Counted from the stretch's first letter, positions 34,567 through 43,568 are shown. The stretch is DNA of 64,000 nucleotides from Roseburia hominis (GCA_021771815.1 JAETOE010000016.1:1-64000); one strand, 5' to 3'. Notes: generated by a model from the sequence alone, not told the origin. Numbers and translations are program-made.

Positions 34567-35271
34567 ATGAAGGAACAGAAATACGTCGTCCTGGCGGCGG
34601 ATGACGAGCGGGAGCTTTTGGACACATTAGAGTTATTTTTACAGCGGGAAAATATACTTCTGGTCAAGGCGGCGGACGGAAGGGAGGCGCTTGCGCTCTT
34701 TGCGGAGGAACAGCCGGATCTGGTGCTGCTCGATATCATGATGCCGCAGGTCGATGGATTTTGTGTGCTTCGGAAAATACGGGAGACAAGCCGTGTTCCG
34801 GCAATCATGATGACGGCGCGTGGCGAGGATTATGACAAGATTTTGGGGCTCGAGCTTGGCGCAGACGATTATGTGACGAAGCCCTACAATCCGATGGAGG
34901 TCGTGGCGCGCATCAAGGCGCAGCTCAGACGTACCTACAGCTATGCGGCGCCGCTCGAGGAGAAGGAGGTGTACGAGGCGTTCGGACTTGCGGTAGATAC
35001 GAGGGAATGCTCCGTCAAAAAGCATGGCAGGGATATCCTTCTGACCAGAACGGAATACCGGATTTTAGAGCTTTTGATGAAGACGCCTGGTCGCATCTAC
35101 ACAAAGCAGCAGATCTTCGACTATGCGTGGGAGCAGGCGTACATGGGAGACGACGCTACGCTCATGGTTCACATCAGCAATCTGCGCAATAAGATTGAGG
35201 ATGATCCGAAGCATCCTGTCATGATTAAAACGGTAAAAGGATTGGGGTATCGGTTTGAAAAGGAAAAATAA
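34567..35271 (+). CDS. OmpR/PhoB-family response regulator
   Basis: A 234-residue regulator: acidic pocket AADDERE, phosphorylated Asp56 in VLLDIMMPQVDG, then MMTARGED and the invariant Lys in VTKPYNP. The C-terminal winged helix contains LTRTEYRILELLMKTPG and DDATLMVHISNLRNKIE. GGGAGCAGAGGG precedes the ATG. The last 17 bases overlap the kinase start. It probably binds the CTTTAGG repeats in front of the ABC operon. Confidence 0.93.
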   Translation: MKEQKYVVLAADDERELLDTLELFLQRENILLVKAADGREALALFAEEQPDLVLLDIMMPQVDGFCVLRKIRETSRVPAIMMTARGEDYDKILGLELGADDYVTKPYNPMEVVARIKAQLRRTYSYAAPLEEKEVYEAFGLAVDTRECSVKKHGRDILLTRTEYRILELLMKTPGRIYTKQQIFDYAWEQAYMGDDATLMVHISNLRNKIEDDPKHPVMIKTVKGLGYRFEKEK

Positions 35272-36637
35272 GAGGGGAAGCATTTTTGGAAAACTGATCG
35301 GAAGTTATTTCCTGTTCGCGGCGGCTGCCGTCGTCACAGTACTGGTATATGGCGTGGCGCAGCTTCTTGCGTTTTCCGGGGGAGATATCGACCAGATGAA
35401 TCCGGGCGCGCTTGTGGCGGAAGATGGGACACTTAGTCCGCTCGACGTTGTTTACCGGTGCGGCGGCTGGGTGGAGTGTCTTGATGAACAGTATCGGGTG
35501 ACCCGGGTATTTGGTGAGAAGCAGACGCCGCAGCAAAGTTACACGGAGCGGGAGCTTTTGGAAGCAACTGCTTTGAGTGGTGACGGGAGTGACTACTGGA
35601 TGTTTTGGGAAAGCTATGACGGAGGAAGCTATCTGTTCGTCTATCCGTCGGATGCGATGAAGCTTACGTTTAATTTTGAACTGGAAGCATCGGATATGTC
35701 AGGAGCAGAAAATGCGATGATTGCCGTGATGGTGCTGATGCTCATTGCCGAGAGCGTGCTGGTCAGTTTCTATATTTACCGGAAAATCAAAAAACCGTTA
35801 AAACAGACGGTGGAGGGAATGCAGAGAGTGACGCTTGGGGAGCAGCGGGTACATCTTTCGTTTGGGGCAGAGGGAGAGTTTACGGAGATACAGGATGCGT
35901 TCAATCTTATGATTGACCGTCTGGAAGCAGAGCAGTCAGAGAAGGAAAAGCTGCAGAAAGAACGTCAGCAGATGCTGCTGGAATTGTCGCACGACTTAAA
36001 GACGCCGCTTGCCACGATTAAGAGCAGCGCGGCGGCGCTTGTGGAAGGGGTCGTGGAGGAGGAGGAGAAGGAACGTTATTATCAGACGATCGTAGTGAAG
36101 AGTGATCGCGTCAATACGATGGCGGATGATATGTTCACCATGCTTAAGATGGAGAGCAGCGACTACCAGCCGAGGCTTATAAGGATGGATTTCTGTGAGC
36201 TTGTGCGTCAGATCTGCGTGGAGCATTATGAGGAGATGGAACAGGCGGAGTTTTCGGTGCAGATTGGGATACCCGAGGAGACGGTATGGGTTCTGGCGGA
36301 CGATAAGCTGCTCGCGCGCGTCGTGGCAAATTTCATCACGAATGCGGTCAAGTATAATAAGACAGGAAAAGAGATTTCTGTTACGGTGAAGAGGGAGGGG
36401 GATGAGGCAGTGCTCATTGTAGCGGACGACGGAATGGGGATTGAGGAAAACGTGCAGCGGCGTATGTTTTTGGCGTTTGTGCGGGGCGATGCGTCGCGCA
36501 GTACAAGCGGCGGTACAGGACTTGGGCTTGCCATTGCAAAGGGCATTGCCCGAAAGCACGGCGGGGATGTCGGTTACCTTTATGAACAGGGGAAAAATAA
36601 GTTTTTTCTGCGGCTGCCATGTGCAGAGAATACTTGA
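35255..36637 (+). CDS. Two-component sensor histidine kinase (HAMP, HisKA)
   Basis: A 460-residue kinase: first membrane helix near residues 12-40, an extracytoplasmic domain of about 110 residues, second helix (MIAVMVLMLIAESVLVSFYI), HAMP linker, HisKA box LLELSHDLKTPLA with His246, and HATPase with N box FITNAVKYNK and G boxes DDGMGIEE and GGTGLGLAI. The start is the TTG at 35255 inside the regulator gene; GGGGTATCGG upstream could serve as ribosome site. It pairs with the regulator at 34567. Confidence 0.9.
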   Translation: MKRKNKRGSIFGKLIGSYFLFAAAAVVTVLVYGVAQLLAFSGGDIDQMNPGALVAEDGTLSPLDVVYRCGGWVECLDEQYRVTRVFGEKQTPQQSYTERELLEATALSGDGSDYWMFWESYDGGSYLFVYPSDAMKLTFNFELEASDMSGAENAMIAVMVLMLIAESVLVSFYIYRKIKKPLKQTVEGMQRVTLGEQRVHLSFGAEGEFTEIQDAFNLMIDRLEAEQSEKEKLQKERQQMLLELSHDLKTPLATIKSSAAALVEGVVEEEEKERYYQTIVVKSDRVNTMADDMFTMLKMESSDYQPRLIRMDFCELVRQICVEHYEEMEQAEFSVQIGIPEETVWVLADDKLLARVVANFITNAVKYNKTGKEISVTVKREGDEAVLIVADDGMGIEENVQRRMFLAFVRGDASRSTSGGTGLGLAIAKGIARKHGGDVGYLYEQGKNKFFLRLPCAENT

Positions 36638-36713
36638 GAAATCGCACTCCATATCTATATCAATACAAGTTTATTTTCTCTTTAGAAAATTTATAAAAAG
36701 TTTACTGAAAATA

Positions 36714-36740
36714 TTAGCACTCATTATTGACGAGTGCTAA
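36714..36740. promoter_or_regulatory. CIRCE element (HrcA operator)
   Basis: TTAGCACTC-N9-GAGTGCTAA, a perfect match to the consensus CIRCE inverted repeat. HrcA binds it to repress heat-shock genes. Its right arm overlaps the -35 region of the hsp20 promoter. No hrcA gene is in the window. Confidence 0.97.
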
Positions 36741-36755
36741 TAATAGTGATATAAC
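36727..36755 (+). promoter_or_regulatory. Promoter of hsp20, overlapping CIRCE
   Basis: TTGACG (36727-36732) within CIRCE, a 17-base spacer, TATAAC (36750-36755), 89 bases before the hsp20 start. Confidence 0.85.
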
Positions 36756-36844
36756 ATAATCAGAACGAAGGAGATCAGTTCCGAAGTTCCGAAAAAGAAA
36801 AAGTAAACAGTTATGATACAACACATTATAAGGAGGAATGACTT

Positions 36845-37282
36845 ATGTTGATGCCTAGTATTTTTGGAGAAAGCTTATTTGACGATTTGTTTGATGATTT
36901 TGCACGTCCGGTAAAGCGTGCGGCGGCGACAGCGACGCCTGCTGTGATGCGGACAGATATCAAGGAGAATGAGAAAGGTTATGAACTGGATATTGATCTC
37001 CCCGGATATAAGAAGGAGGATGTGCAGGCACAGTTGCAGAACGGGTATCTGACTATCACGGCAGCGACCAATACGAGCGATGAGAAACAGGATGATGACG
37101 GCAGGTATATCCGCAGAGAGAGATATTACGGAGCTTGCAGCCGGAGTTTCTACGTCGGCGAGGATATCAAGCAGGAAGATATTAAGGCGAAATTCGAGGA
37201 CGGCATTTTAAAGGTTGCTGTTCCGAAAAAGGAAGCAAAGCCGGCAGTAGAAGAGAACAAGTACATTAAAATTGAAGGCTGA
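36845..37282 (+). CDS. Small heat-shock protein Hsp20
   Basis: A 145-residue small heat-shock protein with the alpha-crystallin domain from about residue 35: DIKENEKGYELDIDLPGY, then YLTITAATN, and the C-terminal GILKVAVPKK. These proteins form oligomers that hold unfolding proteins for refolding by the DnaK system. Transcription is controlled by CIRCE/HrcA and sigma-A. AAGGAGGAATGACTT precedes the ATG. A terminator separates it from dnaJ, so dnaJ may depend on read-through. Confidence 0.93.
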   Translation: MLMPSIFGESLFDDLFDDFARPVKRAAATATPAVMRTDIKENEKGYELDIDLPGYKKEDVQAQLQNGYLTITAATNTSDEKQDDDGRYIRRERYYGACSRSFYVGEDIKQEDIKAKFEDGILKVAVPKKEAKPAVEENKYIKIEG

Positions 37283-37286
37283 CGAT

Positions 37287-37330
37287 AAAGGGGGATACCG
37301 GTGGGGATACTGTGTATCCCCCTTTTGTGT
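37287..37330 (+). terminator. Terminator or attenuator between hsp20 and dnaJ-like gene
   Basis: AAAGGGGGATA (37287-37297) pairs with TATCCCCCTTT (37315-37325), followed by TTTGTGT. It lies 5 bases after the hsp20 stop. The dnaJ-like gene begins 50 bases further on, with no clear promoter of its own. Confidence 0.88.
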
Positions 37331-37379
37331 TTACAGATGCGCAGCTTTTGATTTCTTTTTTCGCGGGAGGTGAGGATTG

Positions 37380-38381
37380 ATGGAAAAAAGAGATTATTAT
37401 GAGGTGCTTGGTATCAGCCGAAATGCAGACGAAGCGGAAATCAAGCGGGCGTACCGGAAGCTCGCCAAGAAATATCATCCGGATACAAACCCCGGAGATA
37501 AGCAGGCGGAGCAGAAGTTCAAGGAAATTACGGAAGCATACGGTGTCTTAAGTGATTCCGAAAAGAAGAAGCTGTATGACCGGTATGGTTTTGCTGCATT
37601 TGAAGAAGGTCCTGGAACGGATCGGGGCGGCTTTGGCAGAGGCGCTTCTTCCGGCAGTTCTTTTTCCGGCGGTTTTGGAAATGGCGGAGCCTATCAGAGT
37701 TTTCATTTCTCCGGTCAGGATATGGGAGATATTTTCGACGATCTTTTTGGAAATATGTTTTACGGACAGGATAAGGACGGATTTCATCACCGGGCGGAAA
37801 ATGATTTTGGCGGGGGCAGTTTTGGCGGAAAGGGGGCGAATGCCCGTGCAGAAATGGAAATCAGCTTTGACGAGGCTGTTTTTGGCTGTGATAAGATCCT
37901 GCGGCTGCAGGATGGAAACGGAAAAAGCAGTTCGCTTAAGGTGCATATTCCGGCAGGCATTGATGAAGGTCAGAGCATCCGGCTGAAAGGCAAAGGTGCG
38001 CCCGGCACGGGAGGGGGAAGCGCCGGGGACCTTATGATCAAGGTGCATATCCTGCCGAAGCCCGGGTACGAGCGGAAAGGAAACGACGTTTATGTCACGG
38101 TGAATATTCCTTATACGACGGCGGTACTCGGCGGGGAGGCGGTCGTTCCGACCCTGACAGGGAAGGTGTCGTGTAAAATTGCCGCCGGAACGCAGTGCGG
38201 AAGTAAGATCCGTCTGAAAGGCAAAGGAATCCCGTCGATGAAGAATCCGGCAAATAAGGGGGATGAATACATTGTCGTCGGGATAGAAGTACCGCGGGAG
38301 CTGACGGCGGACGAGCAGCAGAAGCTAAAGGAGTACGACAAAGCACGCAGGCAGCATGGACATGGAGGAAGTGCGGCGTAA
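37380..38381 (+). CDS. DnaJ-like co-chaperone without zinc finger (CbpA type)
   Basis: A 333-residue J-domain protein. The J domain (residues 4-68) has [11 protein letters not shown] with the HPD motif; then a Gly/Phe-rich linker ([11 protein letters not shown]...) and the two-domain C-terminal substrate-binding part ([33 protein letters not shown]). The four CxxCxGxG repeats of true DnaJ are absent, so this is the CbpA/type II class. It stimulates DnaK ATPase. GGGAGGTGAGG precedes the ATG at 37380. It is convergent with tmcAL. Confidence 0.92.
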   Translation: MEKRDYYEVLGISRNADEAEIKRAYRKLAKKYHPDTNPGDKQAEQKFKEITEAYGVLSDSEKKKLYDRYGFAAFEEGPGTDRGGFGRGASSGSSFSGGFGNGGAYQSFHFSGQDMGDIFDDLFGNMFYGQDKDGFHHRAENDFGGGSFGGKGANARAEMEISFDEAVFGCDKILRLQDGNGKSSSLKVHIPAGIDEGQSIRLKGKGAPGTGGGSAGDLMIKVHILPKPGYERKGNDVYVTVNIPYTTAVLGGEAVVPTLTGKVSCKIAAGTQCGSKIRLKGKGIPSMKNPANKGDEYIVVGIEVPRELTADEQQKLKEYDKARRQHGHGGSAA

Positions 38382-38409
38382 TTACAGAAATTTGTGCATG
38401 GCTACGGTT

Positions 38410-39939
38410 TCAGATACGGACGATTTCGCGCGTATATTCACTGCGCGGAGTCGTCCCTTTTTTCTGTGATGCAATCTGTTCATAGAGGTCTGCCGCAAAA
38501 ATATCCAGGTCAAGGAGCGTTGCGGCATATGATTTATGCATGGCGCAGGAAGCCTGCTTCGACAGAGTGTCAGCAGTCCGCTCCTGCATGGTGCAGGCTG
38601 CCTTGGAAAGCAGTCTTTTTGCGTCGGCAAGCTTTGAAATCACGGGTACAGCCGCCCGGCGTTTTAATTCGCCAAGCAGTGCCAAGGAATCCCTGTGGAA
38701 ACCAAGGATTCTGAGGTACGGAATATAGCCCTGCGCTTTTCCTGCTGCATAGTCGGTATTCTGGATGTGAAGCAGCATGTGGAACAGAATCCGGCTCATG
38801 CGGGTGTAGGTGATGTCGCGGCTCTTGTTCTGCTCGCAGAATTGTGAGACGGAGCGATAGGAAAAGAGGTTCTTAGAAAGGCGGTTCGCGATATCTATAT
38901 TGCAGTCGCCGTATAAAGCAAGCTCCTCCGGTGCCTTGGACAGCAGGAGATAGCCCAGAATCGAAGAGAAATCATCGCTCCATACCGCAGGCATTTGCGA
39001 GAGATAATTCGTGAGCACAGAGAGTGCAGGCGCAGGCATGGCGGCGGCAAGCTTTGCGGATGGAGAATCGGAGCTTTCGGCTGCAAGAGTCTCGCGGATT
39101 GCGGTTGCCGGGTTCGCGGATAGAGAATCGGATGGTGCGGCTGCAAGTGTCTTACGGATTGCGGTTGCAGAGGCGGTAGGCGCAGCAACGGGGGCAGAAG
39201 TCGGAGATATGGCAGGAGTGCTTACATCAGAATGACTACAAGAGACGTTTTCACTGCCGCTGAAACCGAGGGGAGCATCATAAATTTCCGTATCATGATA
39301 CCCCGCCCCTTCCCGTTTGATAAGATATGGCGTGAGGGAAGAATCCTGCCGCCGGATCGCCTTTAAATATTCGATGGCAAGGATGTTGTTCGGAGAGACG
39401 AGTATCTTTGCAAGTTCAGACTGCGTGAGAGAAGCAGACTCTGAAAAAGCATTTTTTAAAGCGGAGCCGGTTTTGGGTGGGGTCGGGGCGGACTCTGAGA
39501 GTGCCTTTGCCCTCGCCTGTGGAAACGTCAGTCCTTCTTTTATATAGGAAGAGAGGGCGGCGCGGTAAGCCGACGGTTCCTCCGCAAGAATATCAGCGAT
39601 TTCAGAGAGCAGAGAAAGGTTCTCACACTCAGCGCCGAAGCAGATACCGTCCACACAGCCTATTTTTTCAAAAAGAGCCACGCCTGCCGCCGCAAAGTTC
39701 TCGGCGGAAGCGGTCGCCCAGAGAACGGGGAGCTCTATCACAAGGTCTGCGCCGCAGGAGAGCGCCATCTTTGTGCGGGCGTATTTGTCCACGATGGCGG
39801 GAGCGCCGCGCTGCACGAAATCGCCGCTCATAGCGACGACGATGTAATCCGCCTGTGTGCGGCGGCGGATTTCTTCGATCTGATAGGCGTGCCCGTTGTG
39901 GAACGGATTGTATTCTGCGATAATCCCGATGATTTTCAT
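38410..39939 (-). CDS. tmcAL: tRNA(Met) cytidine acetate ligase TmcAL
   Basis: A 509-residue nucleotidyltransferase-fold enzyme with the opening GIIAEYNPFHNGHAYQIE (HxGH motif) and MSGDFVQRGAPAIVDKYAR. TmcAL uses acetate and ATP to acetylate the wobble cytidine of elongator tRNA-Met. Typical members are about 400 residues; the excess lies mainly at residues 245-300, an Ala/Ser-rich insertion with a 20-residue tandem duplication (ATAIRKTLAAAPSDSLSANP and a diverged copy). The ATG complement is at 39937-39939. It is oriented against its neighbours, upstream of ackA as in many Clostridia. Confidence 0.9.
   Translation of the reverse strand: MKIIGIIAEYNPFHNGHAYQIEEIRRRTQADYIVVAMSGDFVQRGAPAIVDKYARTKMALSCGADLVIELPVLWATASAENFAAAGVALFEKIGCVDGICFGAECENLSLLSEIADILAEEPSAYRAALSSYIKEGLTFPQARAKALSESAPTPPKTGSALKNAFSESASLTQSELAKILVSPNNILAIEYLKAIRRQDSSLTPYLIKREGAGYHDTEIYDAPLGFSGSENVSCSHSDVSTPAISPTSAPVAAPTASATAIRKTLAAAPSDSLSANPATAIRETLAAESSDSPSAKLAAAMPAPALSVLTNYLSQMPAVWSDDFSSILGYLLLSKAPEELALYGDCNIDIANRLSKNLFSYRSVSQFCEQNKSRDITYTRMSRILFHMLLHIQNTDYAAGKAQGYIPYLRILGFHRDSLALLGELKRRAAVPVISKLADAKRLLSKAACTMQERTADTLSKQASCAMHKSYAATLLDLDIFAADLYEQIASQKKGTTPRSEYTREIVRI
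38418..38464 (+). terminator. Terminator of the dnaJ-like gene, inside tmcAL coding sequence
   Basis: GGACGA and CGCGC (38418-38431) pair with GCGCG and TCGTCC (38443-38456), followed by CTTTTTT. The hairpin encodes part of the last residues of tmcAL on the other strand. Confidence 0.75.
39056..39175. repeat. 60-base tandem duplication within tmcAL
   Basis: Two adjacent 60-base units (39056-39115 and 39116-39175) share most positions, e.g. GCGGAT(g/a)GAGAATCGGA and GCGGATTGCGGTTGC. They encode two 20-residue copies in the variable insertion of TmcAL. Confidence 0.85.
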
Positions 39940-40047
39940 AAATGCTTTCTCCGATATCTGTTTTTATGGGAACATCTTAACATATCATATGGAGAAACGC
40001 CAGATTTAGCCGGAGGAAGAGGAAGTTCATTGGTTGTTAAGAAGGAT

Positions 40048-40503
40048 ATGGCAAAGTATACTTTCACAGAGCAGTGCGAGGAGATAGCAGGGCTGCATCT
40101 TGAAGACGAAACGAAGAAAATTTTTTTAAATATGACAAGTAAAAATGGTTCCAAGGAACTGGTCAGTCTGTTACAATATATGAAGAATACATCCTTGAAT
40201 AATCCGGAAATAGAAAGTAAGGATGAGAGGATAATCAGACTGGATGAGATTGTGACGGAGGTCAAAGAGTCAGAAGAATGGGAGGCGGTGCAGATGAACA
40301 TTCTGGAGATTGGAATGGAGCAGGGAATTGTGCAGGGAAAAGCAGAAGCCATATTGGAACTGTTAGAAGAATGTGGTGAAGTACCAAAGAATTTGAGAAA
40401 CACTATTTTGGAAGAAACAAATCTGGAACGCTTACGAGCATGGCTGAAGCTCTCTGCCAAAGCTGGCAGTATAGAGGAATTTCGTAGTCAGGCAGGGGTA
40501 TGA
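40048..40503 (+). pseudogene. 5'-truncated Rpn-family nuclease gene
   Basis: An open frame of about 150 codons from ATG 40048 (AKYTFTEQCEEIAGLHLED, then KKIFLNMTSKNG and the C-terminal IGMEQGIVQGKAEAILELL). These match the C-terminal half of a common Lachnospiraceae Rpn-type protein (…TKIFLNT…, …NIEKGIEQG…). The PD-(D/E)XK catalytic half is absent; upstream the frame runs into antisense tmcAL. It is probably a decayed copy; expression is doubtful. Confidence 0.6.
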
Positions 40504-40563
40504 TCCGTTAATTTTTTGACGAGCTGTTCCTCATTTTATACAAGAAAACTGTCCGAAAGTGAC

Positions 40564-40592
40564 TTGTTTCCGACGCGTGACAGGCGTATACT
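40564..40592 (+). promoter_or_regulatory. Promoter of ackA
   Basis: TTGTTT (40564-40569), a 17-base spacer, TATACT (40587-40592), 130 bases before the ackA start. The 200-base stretch between the Rpn remnant and ackA holds no other feature. Confidence 0.6.
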
Positions 40593-40721
40593 GAATCTAT
40601 ATGCGATTCGCATGGCAGAGTCTGCCGGGAGGCAGGAGAGAGCGTGCGGGATCGCTTCTTGCGGTATTTTTGCAGAAATACTGGATGAGATTTGCTTAAC
40701 GCAGAAGAATGGAGGAAAATT

Positions 40722-41912
40722 ATGAACGTATTGGTAATTAACTGTGGCAGCTCTTCTTTAAAGTATCAGTTGATCGATTCGGAGAGCGAAGCCGTATTAG
40801 CGAAGGGTCTTTGCGAGAGAATCGGTATTGACGGGAGACTGGTTTATCAGAAGACAGGACTTGATAAAGAGATTACAGAGGCGGCAATGCCGACGCATAA
40901 GCAGGCGATCCAGATGGTGCTCGATGCATTGGTGAACCCGAAGACAGGTGCGTTAAAGAGCCTGTCTGAGATCGACGCAGTCGGTCACCGTGTTGTACAC
41001 GGCGGTGAGAAGTTCGCGTCCTCTACCGTCTTAACGCCGGAAGTCTTAAAGGCAATCGAAGAGTGCAACGACCTCGCGCCGCTTCACAACCCGGCGAATC
41101 TGATCGGTATCGACGCTTGTAAGGAACTGATGCCGAACGTACCGATGGTCGGAGTGTTCGATACCGCATTCCACCAGACGATGCCGAAGAAGGCATATCT
41201 CTACGGACTTCCGTATGAGTACTATGAGAAATACAAGGTGAGACGCTACGGCTTCCACGGAACGAGCCACAGCTTTGTATCGAAGCGCACGGCAGAGTTT
41301 CTTGGCATGGATTTGAAGAATTCCAAGATCATCGTGGCACACCTCGGAAACGGCGCATCCATCAGCGCCGTGTTAAACGGCGAGTGCGTGGATACCTCCA
41401 TGGGACTGACGCCGCTTGAGGGTCTTGTGATGGGAACGCGTTCCGGCGACATCGATCCGGCAATCATGGAGTTCATTGCAAAGAAGGAGAACCTTGACAT
41501 AGAAGGTGTTATGAACGTCCTGAATAAGAAGTCCGGCGTGCAGGGACTTTCCCGTCTGTCCTCCGATTTCCGCGATCTTGAGGCGGGCTACAACGAGGGA
41601 AACGAGCTTGCCATCAATGCGATTGAGGTATTTTCCTACCGCGTGGCGAAATACATCGGTTCTTACGTTGCGGCAATGAACGGCGTGGATGCAATCGCAT
41701 TTACCGCAGGCATTGGCGAGAATACCTCTATCGTGCGTGACAAAGTGCTTTCTTACCTCGGTTATCTTGGTATTACTGTGGATGAGGAGGCAAATCAGGT
41801 GCGCGGTGAGGACAAGGTCATTTCCACACCGGATTCCAGGGTGAAGGTATGCGTCATTCCGACAAACGAGGAGCTGGCGATCGCAAGAGAGACGGTAGCG
41901 CTTGTAAAATAA
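40722..41912 (+). CDS. ackA: Acetate kinase
   Basis: A 396-residue ASKHA-fold kinase with the family signatures NVLVINCGSSSLKYQL near the start and VMGTRSGDIDP, and the mid-protein RRYGFHGTSH. It makes ATP from acetyl phosphate and ADP, the energy-yielding step of acetate production. GGAGGAAAATT precedes the ATG at 40722. The usual partner pta is not adjacent upstream; its place is taken by the Rpn remnant. Confidence 0.97.
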   Translation: MNVLVINCGSSSLKYQLIDSESEAVLAKGLCERIGIDGRLVYQKTGLDKEITEAAMPTHKQAIQMVLDALVNPKTGALKSLSEIDAVGHRVVHGGEKFASSTVLTPEVLKAIEECNDLAPLHNPANLIGIDACKELMPNVPMVGVFDTAFHQTMPKKAYLYGLPYEYYEKYKVRRYGFHGTSHSFVSKRTAEFLGMDLKNSKIIVAHLGNGASISAVLNGECVDTSMGLTPLEGLVMGTRSGDIDPAIMEFIAKKENLDIEGVMNVLNKKSGVQGLSRLSSDFRDLEAGYNEGNELAINAIEVFSYRVAKYIGSYVAAMNGVDAIAFTAGIGENTSIVRDKVLSYLGYLGITVDEEANQVRGEDKVISTPDSRVKVCVIPTNEELAIARETVALVK

Positions 41913-41966
41913 TATCGCATCTTTGGCTGTCAAGGAGAAATGCTTGACAAAAAGTCAAAAAAGTGA

Positions 41967-41995
41967 TTGACAAAAGATACATGCCTATGTATAAT
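41967..41995 (+). promoter_or_regulatory. Consensus sigma-A promoter of DUF177-rpmF
   Basis: TTGACA, a 17-base spacer and TATAAT are both perfect consensus, 57 bases before the DUF177 gene. Confidence 0.9.
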
Positions 41996-42051
41996 TGTTT
42001 AGGTGTGAAAACCTCATGCTATAGATTGTAGGTGAGGCGAAGGAGTAAGCC

Positions 42052-42576
42052 ATGCTGATTGATATTTCAGAGATTGTATCTTGTGAGAACAAGGAGATTA
42101 CCAAAGAAGTCCGGATCGAGCAGGAAGCATTCGTATCGAAGCTTGGCGAGTTCCCGATCACGAAGAAGGAACCGTTTGAGATACGGATTGCGAACCGTGA
42201 GAATAAGTTGCTGCTTATTTTTGGAGAGACGGATGTGACAGTATCGATACCGTGCGGCAGATGCCTTGCGGAAGTTCCGAAGGACATCCATATCGCCATC
42301 GATAAGGACTTACTGATGAATGGTCAGGAGCTTTCCGATGAAGAGATGGAAGAAACAGACTACCTGATTGGATTAAATCTGGATATAGATAAGCTTATCT
42401 ATGGAGAGATTTTGGTGAACTGGCCGGTGAAAGTTCTGTGCAGGGAAGATTGCAAAGGAATTTGCAAGGTGTGCGGAATGAACCTCAACGAGGGGAACTG
42501 CGATTGCCAGAGAACAGAACTGGATCCAAGAATGGCAGCAATCCAGGATATCTTTAACAAATTTAAGGAGGTGTAA
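42052..42576 (+). CDS. DUF177 (YceD-like) ribosome-associated protein
   Basis: A 174-residue YceD/DUF177 protein. Its C-terminal part has a zinc-type cluster: VLCREDCKGICKVCGMNLNEG followed by CDC. It is almost always encoded directly before rpmF and has been linked to 23S rRNA or L32 metabolism. It lies 4 bases before rpmF under a perfect consensus promoter. GGCGAAGGAG precedes the ATG. Confidence 0.9.
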   Translation: MLIDISEIVSCENKEITKEVRIEQEAFVSKLGEFPITKKEPFEIRIANRENKLLLIFGETDVTVSIPCGRCLAEVPKDIHIAIDKDLLMNGQELSDEEMEETDYLIGLNLDIDKLIYGEILVNWPVKVLCREDCKGICKVCGMNLNEGNCDCQRTELDPRMAAIQDIFNKFKEV

Positions 42577-42580
42577 GTAA

Positions 42581-42760
42581 ATGTCTATTTGTCCGAAGAA
42601 TAAATCTTCCAAAGGAAGAAGAGATAAAAGAAGAGCGAACTGGAAAATGACAGCTCCTGCATTAGTAAAATGCAGCAAATGCGGCGAATTGATGATGCCG
42701 CACAGAGTATGCAAGAACTGTGGCTCTTATAATAAGAAAGAAATCATTGCTCAGGACTAA
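42581..42760 (+). CDS. rpmF: 50S ribosomal protein L32
   Basis: A 59-residue protein beginning MSICPKNKSSKGRRDKRRAN, the L32 N-terminus, and carrying the zinc ribbon CSKCGELMMPHRVCKNCG (four Cys). AAGGAGGTGTAAGTAA precedes the ATG. It is too short for a usual length cut-off but unambiguous. A strong terminator follows. Confidence 0.97.
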   Translation: MSICPKNKSSKGRRDKRRANWKMTAPALVKCSKCGELMMPHRVCKNCGSYNKKEIIAQD

Positions 42761-42772
42761 GCAGAGACAGGG

Positions 42773-42799
42773 GAGCCCGCGAAAGCGGGCTCTCTTTTG
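42773..42799 (+). terminator. Terminator after rpmF
   Basis: GAGCCCGC-GAAA-GCGGGCTC (42773-42792), an 8-base stem capped by a GNRA tetraloop, followed by TCTTTT. Confidence 0.95.
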
Positions 42800-42826
42800 T
42801 GCAATGAGAAAGGAAAGGGAGCATTT

Positions 42827-43549
42827 ATGGGAGAATTATTTAACATTGACAACAAGTTTTTTCAGGCATTGGGTAAGCTGATCGACTGTATCGTTGTCAG
42901 TATTTTGTGGCTGTTCTGCTGCGTTCCGGTCATAACGACGTTTTATGTGGCATGGCAGAGCGCTACGGTCCCCGGCTGGTTGATCTGCTGGGCGGTATCA
43001 TTTCTGGCAGGACCGGCGACGACTGCGCTTTACTATACGATCAATAAGGTCATTCGCCATGGCAGAAGCTATATATGGAAGGAATACTGGCATTCATTTC
43101 GTGCGAATTTCAAGCAGTCGGCAGCGGCGATGTTGATTTTGTTCGGTATCTGTCTCTTCATGGGAATGGACTGCTACATTATGTACCAGATGGCGGCGGC
43201 GGGACAGAGGGGCGGAAAGCTTTATATTGTGTTCGTCGTATTTATCGCGCTTCTTTTGGTGTGGGGCACTTATCTGTTTGCATACATAGCACGATTTGAG
43301 AACACAGTAAAGCAGTCCTTTAAGAACGCAGCGCTCATCGCAATCGCAAATCTTCCGTGGTCGCTGCTTTTGTTGGCGCTTCTTGCGGCAACAGCGTTTT
43401 TGACGTGGATCATGCCGCCGCTTGCGCTTATCCTTCCGGCGGGCTTTATGCTTGCTGCAAATCTGATTCTGGAGAAAATTTTCCGCAGGTATATGTCCGA
43501 GGAGGATATTGCGGCGGAAGAGGAGCGGAATCAGGAATTCTATAACTAG
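42827..43549 (+). CDS. YesL/DUF624 family membrane protein
   Basis: A 240-residue membrane protein with five or six hydrophobic helices; the N-terminal LFNIDNKFFQALGKLIDCIV and the PAT TALYYTINKVIR region are typical of DUF624. Family members sit beside carbohydrate transport genes in Bacillus (YesL), but here no such genes are near. The function is unknown. The ATG at 42827 is preceded by GAAAGGAAAGGG; the longer frame would begin inside the rpmF terminator. Confidence 0.8.
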   Translation: MGELFNIDNKFFQALGKLIDCIVVSILWLFCCVPVITTFYVAWQSATVPGWLICWAVSFLAGPATTALYYTINKVIRHGRSYIWKEYWHSFRANFKQSAAAMLILFGICLFMGMDCYIMYQMAAAGQRGGKLYIVFVVFIALLLVWGTYLFAYIARFENTVKQSFKNAALIAIANLPWSLLLLALLAATAFLTWIMPPLALILPAGFMLAANLILEKIFRRYMSEEDIAAEEERNQEFYN

Positions 43550-43568
43550 AAAACAAGTTTTTTTGATA

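Noticed and set aside
39889-40047. N-terminal 53 codons of the frame that includes the Rpn remnant
   Set aside because: This part is antisense to the 5' end of tmcAL and is not similar to Rpn proteins, so it was left out.
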